Source of the DNA: Deinococcus terrestris
Lineage (GTDB): Bacteria > Deinococcota > Deinococci > Deinococcales > Deinococcaceae
Direction of reading: 5' to 3'
DNA length: 32,000 bases
NCBI RefSeq assembly: GCF_009377345.1
Contig: NZ_WBSL01000014.1
Location: 1 to 32,000 of the forward strand
Positions 17,440 to 23,990 of this stretch are shown here, one piece after another. The position numbers and the translations under genes were made by a program. Each line of letters opens with the position of its first letter. The first letter of the stretch is position 1. The notes beneath the pieces are model-generated. The model was not told the origin of the DNA. It searched no databases and was given only the letters and a program-made list of their open reading frames with translations.

Positions 17440-18819
17440 TTAAGCGTCGCGCAATCGACGGCGCAGCTCGTCCAGATGCTCCTGCATCCGCAGCTCCGCC
17501 ATTGCCACCGAGGCCCGGTCGCGTTCTTCCAGGGCCTGAAACACCCCGGCGCGGCACCCCTCCTCGAACAGCGCGTAGAGGTCCTTGCCCAGCGGTTTGA
17601 GCAGCAATTTCAGCGCAGGCTTGACCGCCTCGTACTGCTCGGCGGGCGGGAGGCCCGCCACCCGCGCCCGCTCCCGGTCGATCTCCTGCTCGGCCAGCCG
17701 CTCTGCCTGTTGCAAGGCGGCGACGGCCCGCTGGGCGGCTTCGGGCGACCCGGCGGGCGCCAGGTGCCCGGGCAGCACGTACTTGCCGTCATGACGCAGG
17801 TAGTCCACCACCAGCCCGCCCGGATTCTTCACCCGGCCCTCCTGCTGCCGGTGCCGCACAAAGGCCACCGCGGTCTCGACCCGCTCGCCATGCTCGCTCA
17901 CCAGGGCAGCGGCGGCGCTGCGGCTGACCCCGACCCCGATCAGCAGTTCCAGCAACGCGGGGTCGGGGGCGTTGTCCTCCGCGAAGGTGTAGCGCAGGAG
18001 CTGGTGGCGGCCCCGGCCCTCGATCTCCACCCCCGCGAGGTACCCGATGGCCCGCAGTTCGTCGTGGGCCGGGGCCAGGGCGCGCCGCACCAGTTCGGGG
18101 CGCTCGGTCTGGATGCCGCAGGCCAGCCGCCAGTCGGCCAGCGTGACCTCCAGGGTCATCCGGCGCTGCCCCCGGGGGTCGAGCCGGTGCGCTTCCAGCA
18201 GCCGGTAGAGCGCCCGCGCGGGAGGCTGCTCCAGTTGCACCAGCAAGCGCCCGTCGAGCACCTGAACCTGCCGGGCACGGATGCTCTCCGCGAGCTGTTC
18301 TCCCAGCTTGATGCTGAGGGTCGCGGAGGGATCGAGACCGGGAAGCTGCTCCAGGTCGTTGTCCATCTCGTGGTAGCGAATCCGCTCGATGTACCGCAGG
18401 GTGTCGGAGCTCCACACCCGCCGGTCGCGCACCTGGTCGTACCAGCCCTCCCCCACCAGGAAGCCGGTGCTCCACAGCCGCTTGAGGCTGTCGCGCAGCC
18501 GCTGGTAGGTGCGGCCATTGTCCGGCAGCCCGGCCACCGCCCGCAGCTCGTAGGCGGTGGTGTGCAGCCAGTCGTGCGCCGGGCACCCGGCCCGCACGAA
18601 GAGGGTCTGCACCGCCAGGATGATGTCGGTGTCCACCCCATGCGGGCGGCCGTAGGGGGCGGCACACTCCACCCGGTAGGGCCGCCCGTCGATGACAAAC
18701 TCGGCCTGCCAGGTTTTCACGTCGTCGTCCACCCGCGACTGGATGCTGATGATGCCCAGCCGGGCGATGTTCCGCTCGTCCCGGCGTTCGGTTTTGCTGG
18801 TGAGGGTGGGATCAGTCAT
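17440..18819 (-). CDS. repA: Plasmid replication initiator protein RepA
   Basis: A 459-residue protein. The N-terminal domain includes RNIARLGIISIQ, the hallmark-like GRPHGVDTDIILAVQTLF (about 78-95), and a segment of helix-turn-helix character (ELRAVAGLPDNGRTYQRLRD). This matches the RPA-type replication initiators of GC-rich plasmids in Deinococcus, Thermus and Proteobacteria. The C-terminal part is helical and charged, with a coiled-coil-like segment (AERLAEQEIDRERARVAGLP). These proteins bind iterons to open the plasmid origin. Eight iterons and an AT-rich palindrome lie directly upstream (18829-19280), which strongly supports the role. The ATG at 18819 has no strong Shine-Dalgarno. RepA probably represses itself from the origin-side repeats. 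Confidence 0.85.
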   Translation of the reverse strand: MTDPTLTSKTERRDERNIARLGIISIQSRVDDDVKTWQAEFVIDGRPYRVECAAPYGRPHGVDTDIILAVQTLFVRAGCPAHDWLHTTAYELRAVAGLPDNGRTYQRLRDSLKRLWSTGFLVGEGWYDQVRDRRVWSSDTLRYIERIRYHEMDNDLEQLPGLDPSATLSIKLGEQLAESIRARQVQVLDGRLLVQLEQPPARALYRLLEAHRLDPRGQRRMTLEVTLADWRLACGIQTERPELVRRALAPAHDELRAIGYLAGVEIEGRGRHQLLRYTFAEDNAPDPALLELLIGVGVSRSAAAALVSEHGERVETAVAFVRHRQQEGRVKNPGGLVVDYLRHDGKYVLPGHLAPAGSPEAAQRAVAALQQAERLAEQEIDRERARVAGLPPAEQYEAVKPALKLLLKPLGKDLYALFEEGCRAGVFQALEERDRASVAMAELRMQEHLDELRRRLRDA

Positions 18820-18828
18820 GGGGGGCCT

Positions 18829-18869
18829 GTTGTTGTTCTTGTTTAAGATAAAAGATAAAAAACAACAAC
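18829..18869. promoter_or_regulatory. AT-rich palindrome: repA promoter and possible DNA-unwinding element
   Basis: GTTGTTGTT at 18829-18837 pairs with AACAACAAC at 18861-18869. The 23 bases between are AT-rich and contain a tandem AAGATAA repeat. It is the only markedly AT-rich patch of the replication region and lies between the iterons and repA, where iteron plasmids carry their unwinding element and initiator promoter. On the minus strand TATCTT could serve as a -10 box. Confidence 0.55.
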
Positions 18870-18913
18870 AAGGCGGAGGGCCTGCGGCGTCCTGGACGGC
18901 CTATCTCCGTGAA

Positions 18914-19280
18914 AACCACGCAAAGGTGTCGGGGATCAGGGGCCAAATCACGCAAAGGTGTCGGGGGTTTGGAGGCCCAACCACGCAAAGGTGTCGGGGA
19001 TGGGCCATAGGAGGGGGGTGGCAGCGCAAACCACCGTCCAGCACGGCCCGTTCTTGCCAACCACGCAAAGGTGTCGGGAGCTGTGCCCCGAAAACCACAC
19101 GAAGGTGTCGGTGCTCTGGCAGGCCAATCACGCAAAGGTGTCGGGGGGTCGAGGGGGCAATCACGCAAAAGTATCGGTGCGGGGTGTCAGGCGGCCTCTG
19201 ACCTGAAAAACGTGCGCTGAGACGAGACAGGTTCACCCTCACTTTGGCCACCCTCTCTCCCTTCACGCAAAGCTGTCGGT
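18914..19280. repeat. Iteron array of the replication origin
   Basis: Direct repeats of consensus CACGCAAAGGTGTCGGG, preceded by AAC or AAT. Core starts are at 18917, 18949, 18982, 19062, 19096, 19129, 19162 and 19264. Spacings are 32, 33, 80, 34, 33, 33 and 102 bp, so within the two groups the copies are about three helical turns apart. The copies at 19096 (CACACGAAGG), 19162 (CACGCAAAAGTATCGG) and 19264 (CACGCAAAGCTGTCGG) are degenerate. The last one overlaps the stop codon and last codons of the neighbouring gene. The rest of the gap 18820-19262 holds the AT-rich palindrome and no gene. Confidence 0.9.
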
Positions 19281-20732
19281 AGGAGGTCCAGACCGGTTCC
19301 CTGGGCCAGCAAGGCGGGCTTTGCGGTACACCGACTCCAACCACCCGGCCCGCTCAAGCTGCTTGAGCAGGTAGGCTCCCGGGCGCCGCAGGTTCACCTC
19401 CCGCATGGCCACCAGGGTCCGCAGCATGGCGGCCTCCAGTTGCCGGAAAGCCGGGACGCCCCTGAATTCCGCCTCGCTGGCCCGCCAGAGCATCCGGCAA
19501 TAGTGCGGGAAGCTGCCGGGGTCGCGGTAGAGCCGGGTGAGCGCTTGGGCGGCTTCCCCGATGACCTCCCCGCGCCGTTGCGGGTGTTCGCTCAGCACCG
19601 CCTGCAAGCTCCACACGAGTTCCTGGGGGCTGGTCGTGTGGGCGAGGTGGGGGGAAGTGAGGGAATCTCTAACAACGGAATATATACATTCTGCCTGGGA
19701 TAACGCCCACTGCACCAGGTACCCCATCCCTTCTCTTCTCCTCTGAAGGGGAGAAGATTCCCTCACTTCCTTCCGGGCCTGCCAGGCGGTGCGGCCCACG
19801 CGCCGGTCGGCCTCCAGGTCTCGGGCAGGTTGAAGCTGCCCCCGCTCATCCCGGGGCAGTTCCGAGGGAAAGATCCTGGCCCGGCGGTGCGCCTCGGGCC
19901 TGAGTTCCAGGCAGACCCAGACGCCGGTGCGGGCGCGGGTACGGACCTGCTCGCCGGTCGCCCGGTCGAGAAATTCGGCGGTCGTCCAGTCGCTCCAGGT
20001 AGCGAGCAGGCCGCAGGCCCGCAGGTCCCGGGTGGCCCGCTCGCACGAGGCGGTGCTCAGCCCGGTGGCGATGGGCAGCACGTCCAGCACCGTGAAGTAG
20101 GTGTAGCTGGTGATGTGCCCGGCCTGCTGTCCCCTGGCCCCGATCAGGGTGTAGGCCGCCTCGGCCAGGGCACCCAGGACCCTTAGGTTCCGCTCCACTC
20201 GGTCCGTCCGGAGATACGCCTTGCCCTCCTGGCCCTTGGCCTCCCGCTCGACCTGCATACGCCTACGCAGCCGTTCCCGCAGGATCGGTTCCGCCAACTG
20301 CACCACTTGGGCGGCGCGGGCCTCCGGTGTGCCGGGCCTGGGGGGATGGGGGAGCTGCCGGAAGGTCTGGTCCACCGCCCTCTCCACCACTGGAGACCAG
20401 TCGGGCACCCCAGCGGGCCGTGAAGGGGCCTGCTGGGGTGGGGGTGAGGTCTTCCCCCACCGCACACTTTGCAGGGCCATTCCTGGCCCTATGAGTGCTT
20501 TAGAAGGCGTTTCCTCCAGACAGGGGAGCACCATATGCGGCCGGTATTGCTCATACAGACCTTGTGAGAACTCGCGGGCCTGCTGCTGGCGCTCCCGCAA
20601 CCGCTGCTGCGCGGCGGCGAGCAGGAGGCGCTCGGCGGCGGAGAGGTCACGAGGGTCGGGAATCAACATGGGGGGGATGCTGGTGGCAGCACCCTCCAGT
20701 GCCCCACTGGGGGGAAGGGGTTCGGGCAACAC
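19263..20732 (-). CDS. Plasmid protein with a possible winged-helix segment beside the origin, family unknown
   Basis: A 489-residue protein with a GTG start supported by GGGAG 7 bases upstream. The N-terminus is Pro-rich, followed by a Gln/Arg-rich helix (AAAQQRLRERQQQAREF, about 39-55). A segment near 212-245 (TVLDVLPIATGLSTASCERA followed by TRDLRACGLL) has the pattern of a winged helix-turn-helix as used by replication initiators and regulators. The C-terminal part is helical. I do not recognise the family. It lies on the opposite side of the iterons from repA, and its last codons (DSFA and stop) are written over the eighth iteron, so its sequence and the origin have been conserved together. 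A second initiator or copy-control protein is a plausible guess. Confidence 0.6.
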   Translation of the reverse strand: MLPEPLPPSGALEGAATSIPPMLIPDPRDLSAAERLLLAAAQQRLRERQQQAREFSQGLYEQYRPHMVLPCLEETPSKALIGPGMALQSVRWGKTSPPPQQAPSRPAGVPDWSPVVERAVDQTFRQLPHPPRPGTPEARAAQVVQLAEPILRERLRRRMQVEREAKGQEGKAYLRTDRVERNLRVLGALAEAAYTLIGARGQQAGHITSYTYFTVLDVLPIATGLSTASCERATRDLRACGLLATWSDWTTAEFLDRATGEQVRTRARTGVWVCLELRPEAHRRARIFPSELPRDERGQLQPARDLEADRRVGRTAWQARKEVRESSPLQRRREGMGYLVQWALSQAECIYSVVRDSLTSPHLAHTTSPQELVWSLQAVLSEHPQRRGEVIGEAAQALTRLYRDPGSFPHYCRMLWRASEAEFRGVPAFRQLEAAMLRTLVAMREVNLRRPGAYLLKQLERAGWLESVYRKARLAGPGNRSGPPTDSFA

Positions 20733-20936
20733 GGCGGCTCTCCCTTGCCAAAAGGGGGCGGCGTCCGCTACAGTCTGAGGCAGTACGGGCCTCGTCGACT
20801 TGAGCGAACTTGGTTTGGCAAAGACCTCGCGGTGGCACGCGGGGTTTTTTGCGGCTGTGGGGGGGCTCGGTTCAGTTCTGGATCAGGATGGGGTCGCCTC
20901 CAGCGGGAGTGTAACACGACCTTCTCGGGCCTATGG

Positions 20937-20958
20937 TGAATAGTAATAGAACTGTCAG
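20937..20958. promoter_or_regulatory. Operator-like site C upstream of the 207-residue gene
   Basis: A 22-bp stretch that shares 16 of 22 positions with operator A, including AATAGTAA and the right half-site ACTGTCAG. It ends 26 bp before the ATG at 20985, in the 252-bp divergent gap between the genes starting at 20732 and 20985. The rest of that gap shows no other clear signal. Confidence 0.4.
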
Positions 20959-20984
20959 GGGGTGGAGGGCAGTCTCGGGGCGGG

Positions 20985-21608
20985 ATGTTAGAGTCTCGTG
21001 TGTCTGATGCTGTCCGGGTCTATACGACGGCCGCGTTCGCCCCGCTGGCGTCGGAGATCAAGCGCTTTGGTGCCCTGCTGTGGGACGAGGCCCTGAGCCT
21101 GTTTGGCGAGGAGCTGGTGACCCATGCCCTGCGCCGCAAGGTCTGCACGGTGCGCGACACCCCGGTTGGGAAGGTCCTGTATCTCCTGCACCAGGGCCGG
21201 CGGCTCGTGGGGGTGACGGGGTCCTTCACGCCCACCGATGCGGCGCTGATGGACGACGTGTGCCTCAGGCAGGCCGCGCTGAAGCTGGAGGAGGCGGGAT
21301 TCGACCTCGATCTCCGGAGCCGCAAGCAGAGCGTCATCTACACCGATGGCGACCGGAAGGTGCTGGTCCTGGCGCGGCACGCCGGGTACAGCTTCGCCGC
21401 CCTGCGGCGGCTGTACCACGCGCTGATTGAAACCGGCGAGTACAGCGAGATTCATCTCTACTCGTACCTTGACCCGGAGGCGTTGGGGAAGCTGGCCCGG
21501 ACCCTGTATGAACCGGTGACCAGCAAGCCGCTTGATCCGCAGCGGTTGCAGTTGCACCGGCTTGACCCCCCTGGTATGGAGGCAGCGGCCACCCAGATCA
21601 CCGACTGA
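20985..21608 (+). CDS. Unknown 207-residue protein with an operator-like site upstream
   Basis: Starts MLESRVSDAVRVYTTAAFAP. It is mixed helical and strand sequence with a small basic region (THALRRKVCTVRDTPVGKVLY) and, in the middle, LRSRKQSVIYTDGDRKVLVL, which looks like strands of an alpha/beta or winged fold. It has no signal peptide or membrane segment. I see only vague resemblance to replication-relaxation-type plasmid proteins and do not claim it. The ATG at 20985 lacks a strong ribosome site; a GTG at 21000 is an alternative. The upstream site that resembles the tra operators makes it a candidate regulator of, or co-regulated with, conjugation. It overlaps the convergent next gene by 11 bases. 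Confidence 0.6.
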   Translation: MLESRVSDAVRVYTTAAFAPLASEIKRFGALLWDEALSLFGEELVTHALRRKVCTVRDTPVGKVLYLLHQGRRLVGVTGSFTPTDAALMDDVCLRQAALKLEEAGFDLDLRSRKQSVIYTDGDRKVLVLARHAGYSFAALRRLYHALIETGEYSEIHLYSYLDPEALGKLARTLYEPVTSKPLDPQRLQLHRLDPPGMEAAATQITD

Positions 21609-21909
21609 GGACCGTGTATTCCAGGCCGTCCCTGGTCAGCGCCAGGACGTAGCACATCCCACCCACCTCGACCCGGAACTCCCTGAAGAGGGGAAGCTCC
21701 AGGGCCAGCGCTTTGGCGTGCGCTTGGTCAAAGCGGGCCGCCAGCCGTGCCAACTCGCGGTGCGGTGGTTCTGCCTGGAGGCTCAGGGCATGCAGTTCGA
21801 CGGCCCACTGCACGAGGGCGCGAAGTGCGGAAGTGACTGGACAGTGTTGGCGGGTACCCGGTGAACGGTCACCCGACCTGCTGGAAGACAACGACTCACG
21901 GCTGTGCAC
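21598..21909 (-). CDS. Small hypothetical protein
   Basis: A 103-residue protein from a GTG start with GAGAGGGG 5 bases upstream. A helical segment (LRALVQWAVELHALSLQAEP, then RELARLAARFDQAHAKALAL) is followed by short strands (LFREFRVEVGGMCYVLALTR) and a C-terminal EYTVLSR. No signal peptide or membrane helix. I do not recognise it. It is convergent with the gene at 20985 (11-base overlap) and lies downstream of the helical-repeat gene on the same strand, separated by paired hairpins. Confidence 0.45.
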   Translation of the reverse strand: MHSRESLSSSRSGDRSPGTRQHCPVTSALRALVQWAVELHALSLQAEPPHRELARLAARFDQAHAKALALELPLFREFRVEVGGMCYVLALTRDGLEYTVLSR

Positions 21910-21922
21910 GTTTGCCCCTCTC

Positions 21923-21966
21923 CCTCTCAGCGAGAGGACGAGGATAGAGCGCTCCGGAGGAGCGCT
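21923..21966 (-). terminator. Two adjacent hairpins downstream of the helical-repeat gene
   Basis: CCTCTC (21923-21928) pairs with GAGAGG (21932-21937), and AGCGCTCC (21948-21955) pairs with GGAGCGCT (21959-21966) around a 3-base loop. They lie in the 153-bp gap after the gene ending at 22063 and just before the start at 21909. No T-run follows, so termination is only probable. They could also be a dispersed palindromic repeat. Confidence 0.45.
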
Positions 21967-22062
21967 GACGAACGCTCAGGGGTAAACGACCTGACGCACA
22001 AGATGTGCCACTGTGCCGCTCAACAATGGCGTTCCCGTGGGCAGTGCAGCCGACGTGGCGGC

Positions 22063-23742
22063 TCAGTCCTTCGGCGGGAATGGGAAATCCCCGGCTCCGA
22101 ATCGCTCCATTCGTTGACGGATGGTCCGGCGGAGATCTTCGACCATTGGGGTAAAGCGGTGGGGGACGTGGGGTGGAAGCAGGCCATACTCGATGACCAG
22201 GCGCTCGGCAGTGTTGCGGTGGTCCAGGGATTTGACCGAGAGCAGGGCCATCGCCAACTGGGCCGCCACCACGACAGGCCGCCAGTAGTCCAGGTCCCCA
22301 TGCCGAACCAGGAGTCGTTTGCGTTGGTACCGGGCATTGCTCCCAAGCTGGAGGTGAAGAGCGGGCCGTCCGAGCGCCCGCACCACCTCGTCGAGGGCCG
22401 CCAGCGGGGGCAACACTTGCCCGTACACCTCGGCTCCCCGTTGGCACCTCAGCACCGCGTCCGAGGCCGCCAGCAGTTCTGGAATAGGCAGAGGACACAG
22501 CGCCATGTAGGCGGCGGGCCGGGGATGCCAGCGTCTCAGAACTTCGGCCAACCCCACGGCCGACCCGTGGCGTAAGTCGCGCGCGAAGGCAAACACCCGC
22601 CTCAATTCCTCCTCGGACCGAATGACCGTCTGGGTCTGGAAGGCTTCCTCCGTCAGCGCGAGTTCCAACCGCATGCCCGCGAGCAGGAGGCGCGAGAGCA
22701 GGTCCTCGTCTTCGATGTCCGTCACTTGGTTCATCAGGTGGCGGGCCAGGCCGTATTCGCCAGACTCCAGACGGCACCGGGCTTCAAGCCAGAGGACGAA
22801 AGGGCGGTCGGTCGGTCCGGAGCGCCACTGCTGCTGGCGGACCACGTCGAGCGCTGCCGCCGCCAGGGCACGGCGCTCCGTGATGCGCCAGGGGGGAAGA
22901 CTTTCAATCCTGGCCAGATGCCACAGGCACAGTGCGATCCAACCGATAATCTTTTGCGAAAAGAACTCCGTGTCCGCGGCCGAGAACACCCCTTGGACCG
23001 CCCGGATGACGGCGATATGCAGGGGGAGTGTGGGTTCTTCTTGGGCGGTCGTGAGGGCACCGTCGAGGTCTCCCACGTTCAGTTGAGCGATGACGAGTCC
23101 AGCTTTTTCTCGTATATATTCGCTCTCTGTCGGCTTCATGCCCCGCAAGACGCGCAGCCGCTCGGTCAGGTCCTCGTGGTAGCGACCCGCCTGGGCGATG
23201 GCGCTGCGGTAATAGCGCCTGGCCCGTTCGACCATTTCTGGCACGCGGGCCAGGGTCGCCAGCAGGATCATTTCTTTGGCCGTCACGACCGCGCGGGCAT
23301 TGTCTCCACTGGCGATGCTGTCGTAGTGCAACGCCTCCAAAACGCGGTATTCGACCTCGGACCTGGAGACCTCGCTGTCCGAGTCGGGGAGCGTCCGCAC
23401 CTCGTTCAGGAGACGGTGCAGCAGGTCTCCATACGGCATATCGCTGTCGTCGGTCAGCAGCATCGAGCGCCCACGCCGGGTGGAGTACGAGACGGCGGAG
23501 ACGTAGAGCTGCTCCAGCCGCACGGTGGTGAGGGCGTGGGCGCGGCTCAGCACATCGTCCCGGCGCTCCTCCTGGTGCAACCGGTTGAGCAAGATGGCCG
23601 CTCGCGTCAGTGGAACGGCGCGGTCCAGCCCGCACAGGTCATCCGCGATGGCTCCGAGGGGGTGGCCATCGCGGATCAGGGCTTCCTCCCAGGCCACACT
23701 CTCGGCCCACTGGTCAAACGGTGGGGGTGGAGCAGCGGACAC
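22063..23742 (-). CDS. Large helical-repeat (TPR-like) protein, putative peptide receptor
   Basis: A 559-residue protein from a GTG start (MSAAPPPPFDQWAESV). It is almost entirely helical, with repeat-like helix pairs such as RARRYYRSAIAQAGRYHEDL, GLVIAQLNVGDLDGALTTAQ and ARCRLESGEYGLARHLMNQV that fit degenerate tetratricopeptide repeats. I see no clear DNA-binding, catalytic or membrane segment. It starts 15 bp after the stop of a 64-residue exported peptide gene, and a peptidase gene lies upstream of that. Peptide gene plus TPR protein is the arrangement of peptide receptors in the Rap/RRNPP group, although there the peptide usually follows the receptor. The receptor role is inference from context and general fold. 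Confidence 0.65.
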   Translation of the reverse strand: MSAAPPPPFDQWAESVAWEEALIRDGHPLGAIADDLCGLDRAVPLTRAAILLNRLHQEERRDDVLSRAHALTTVRLEQLYVSAVSYSTRRGRSMLLTDDSDMPYGDLLHRLLNEVRTLPDSDSEVSRSEVEYRVLEALHYDSIASGDNARAVVTAKEMILLATLARVPEMVERARRYYRSAIAQAGRYHEDLTERLRVLRGMKPTESEYIREKAGLVIAQLNVGDLDGALTTAQEEPTLPLHIAVIRAVQGVFSAADTEFFSQKIIGWIALCLWHLARIESLPPWRITERRALAAAALDVVRQQQWRSGPTDRPFVLWLEARCRLESGEYGLARHLMNQVTDIEDEDLLSRLLLAGMRLELALTEEAFQTQTVIRSEEELRRVFAFARDLRHGSAVGLAEVLRRWHPRPAAYMALCPLPIPELLAASDAVLRCQRGAEVYGQVLPPLAALDEVVRALGRPALHLQLGSNARYQRKRLLVRHGDLDYWRPVVVAAQLAMALLSVKSLDHRNTAERLVIEYGLLPPHVPHRFTPMVEDLRRTIRQRMERFGAGDFPFPPKD

Positions 23743-23757
23743 CTGGGCCGCCTGGGA

Positions 23758-23952
23758 TCAGCTCGCCGTGGTGGTGGGCGAAGCCTGGGTGCCGATCTCC
23801 GGCTCCGGCTCGTAGTCTCCCCCGCCGGGCATGGCGAGGTACGCACCCGAGGCAGCGGCCACGGTGGGCGTCGCCTGCCGAAGACCTGCGCCCAGGCCAA
23901 ACAGCACCAGCAAGCCGAAGAGCCCCAGGGCCGACCGCTTCAGGATGTTCAT
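23758..23952 (-). CDS. Small exported peptide precursor, putative signal
   Basis: A 64-residue protein. Lys5-Arg6 are followed by a strongly hydrophobic segment (ALGLFGLLVLFGLGAGL), then QATPTVAAA, where signal peptidase could cut after Ala34. The remainder would be a peptide of about 30 residues: SGAYLAMPGGGDYEPEPEIG followed by a Thr/Ser-rich tail. There is no domain, so the product is either a pro-peptide or a small lipid- or membrane-anchored peptide. It lies 38 bp after the M3 peptidase gene and 15 bp before the helical-repeat gene, on the same strand. The ATG has no Shine-Dalgarno but lies 6 bases after TACAGT. Short ORFs can be spurious; the convincing signal sequence and fit between neighbours support it. 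Confidence 0.65.
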   Translation of the reverse strand: MNILKRSALGLFGLLVLFGLGAGLRQATPTVAAASGAYLAMPGGGDYEPEPEIGTQASPTTTAS

Positions 23953-23958
23953 GGCGAG

Positions 23959-23964
23959 ACTGTA
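23959..23964 (-). promoter_or_regulatory. Candidate -10 box for leaderless transcription of the small peptide gene
   Basis: On the minus strand TACAGT is followed by CTCGCC and then the ATG at 23952. The 6-base distance matches the boxes before the virB9-like and virB10-like genes. A -35 hexamer at ideal spacing is not obvious (TTGCCC sits 14 bases upstream). It would let the peptide be made independently of the peptidase. Confidence 0.4.
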
Positions 23965-23990
23965 GGAAATGGCCCTGGGGGCAACTGTGC

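Noticed and set aside
17401..18846. Open frame of about 480 codons on the plus strand opposite repA
   Set aside because: Antisense shadow; low-complexity composition, while the minus strand encodes a recognisable initiator.
18914..19180. CRISPR-like appearance of regularly spaced repeats
   Set aside because: Repeats are about 17-22 bp with 10-15 bp between them and two larger gaps, and no cas gene is present; they fit iterons next to an initiator gene.
21923..21966. Hairpins read as a small RNA gene
   Set aside because: Too short, with no promoter or T-run seen; kept as terminator or repeat candidates only.
21896..22777. Open frame of about 290 codons overlapping the helical-repeat gene on the same strand in another frame
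   Set aside because: Pro/Arg/Gly-rich translation without any domain; a frame artefact of high GC content.
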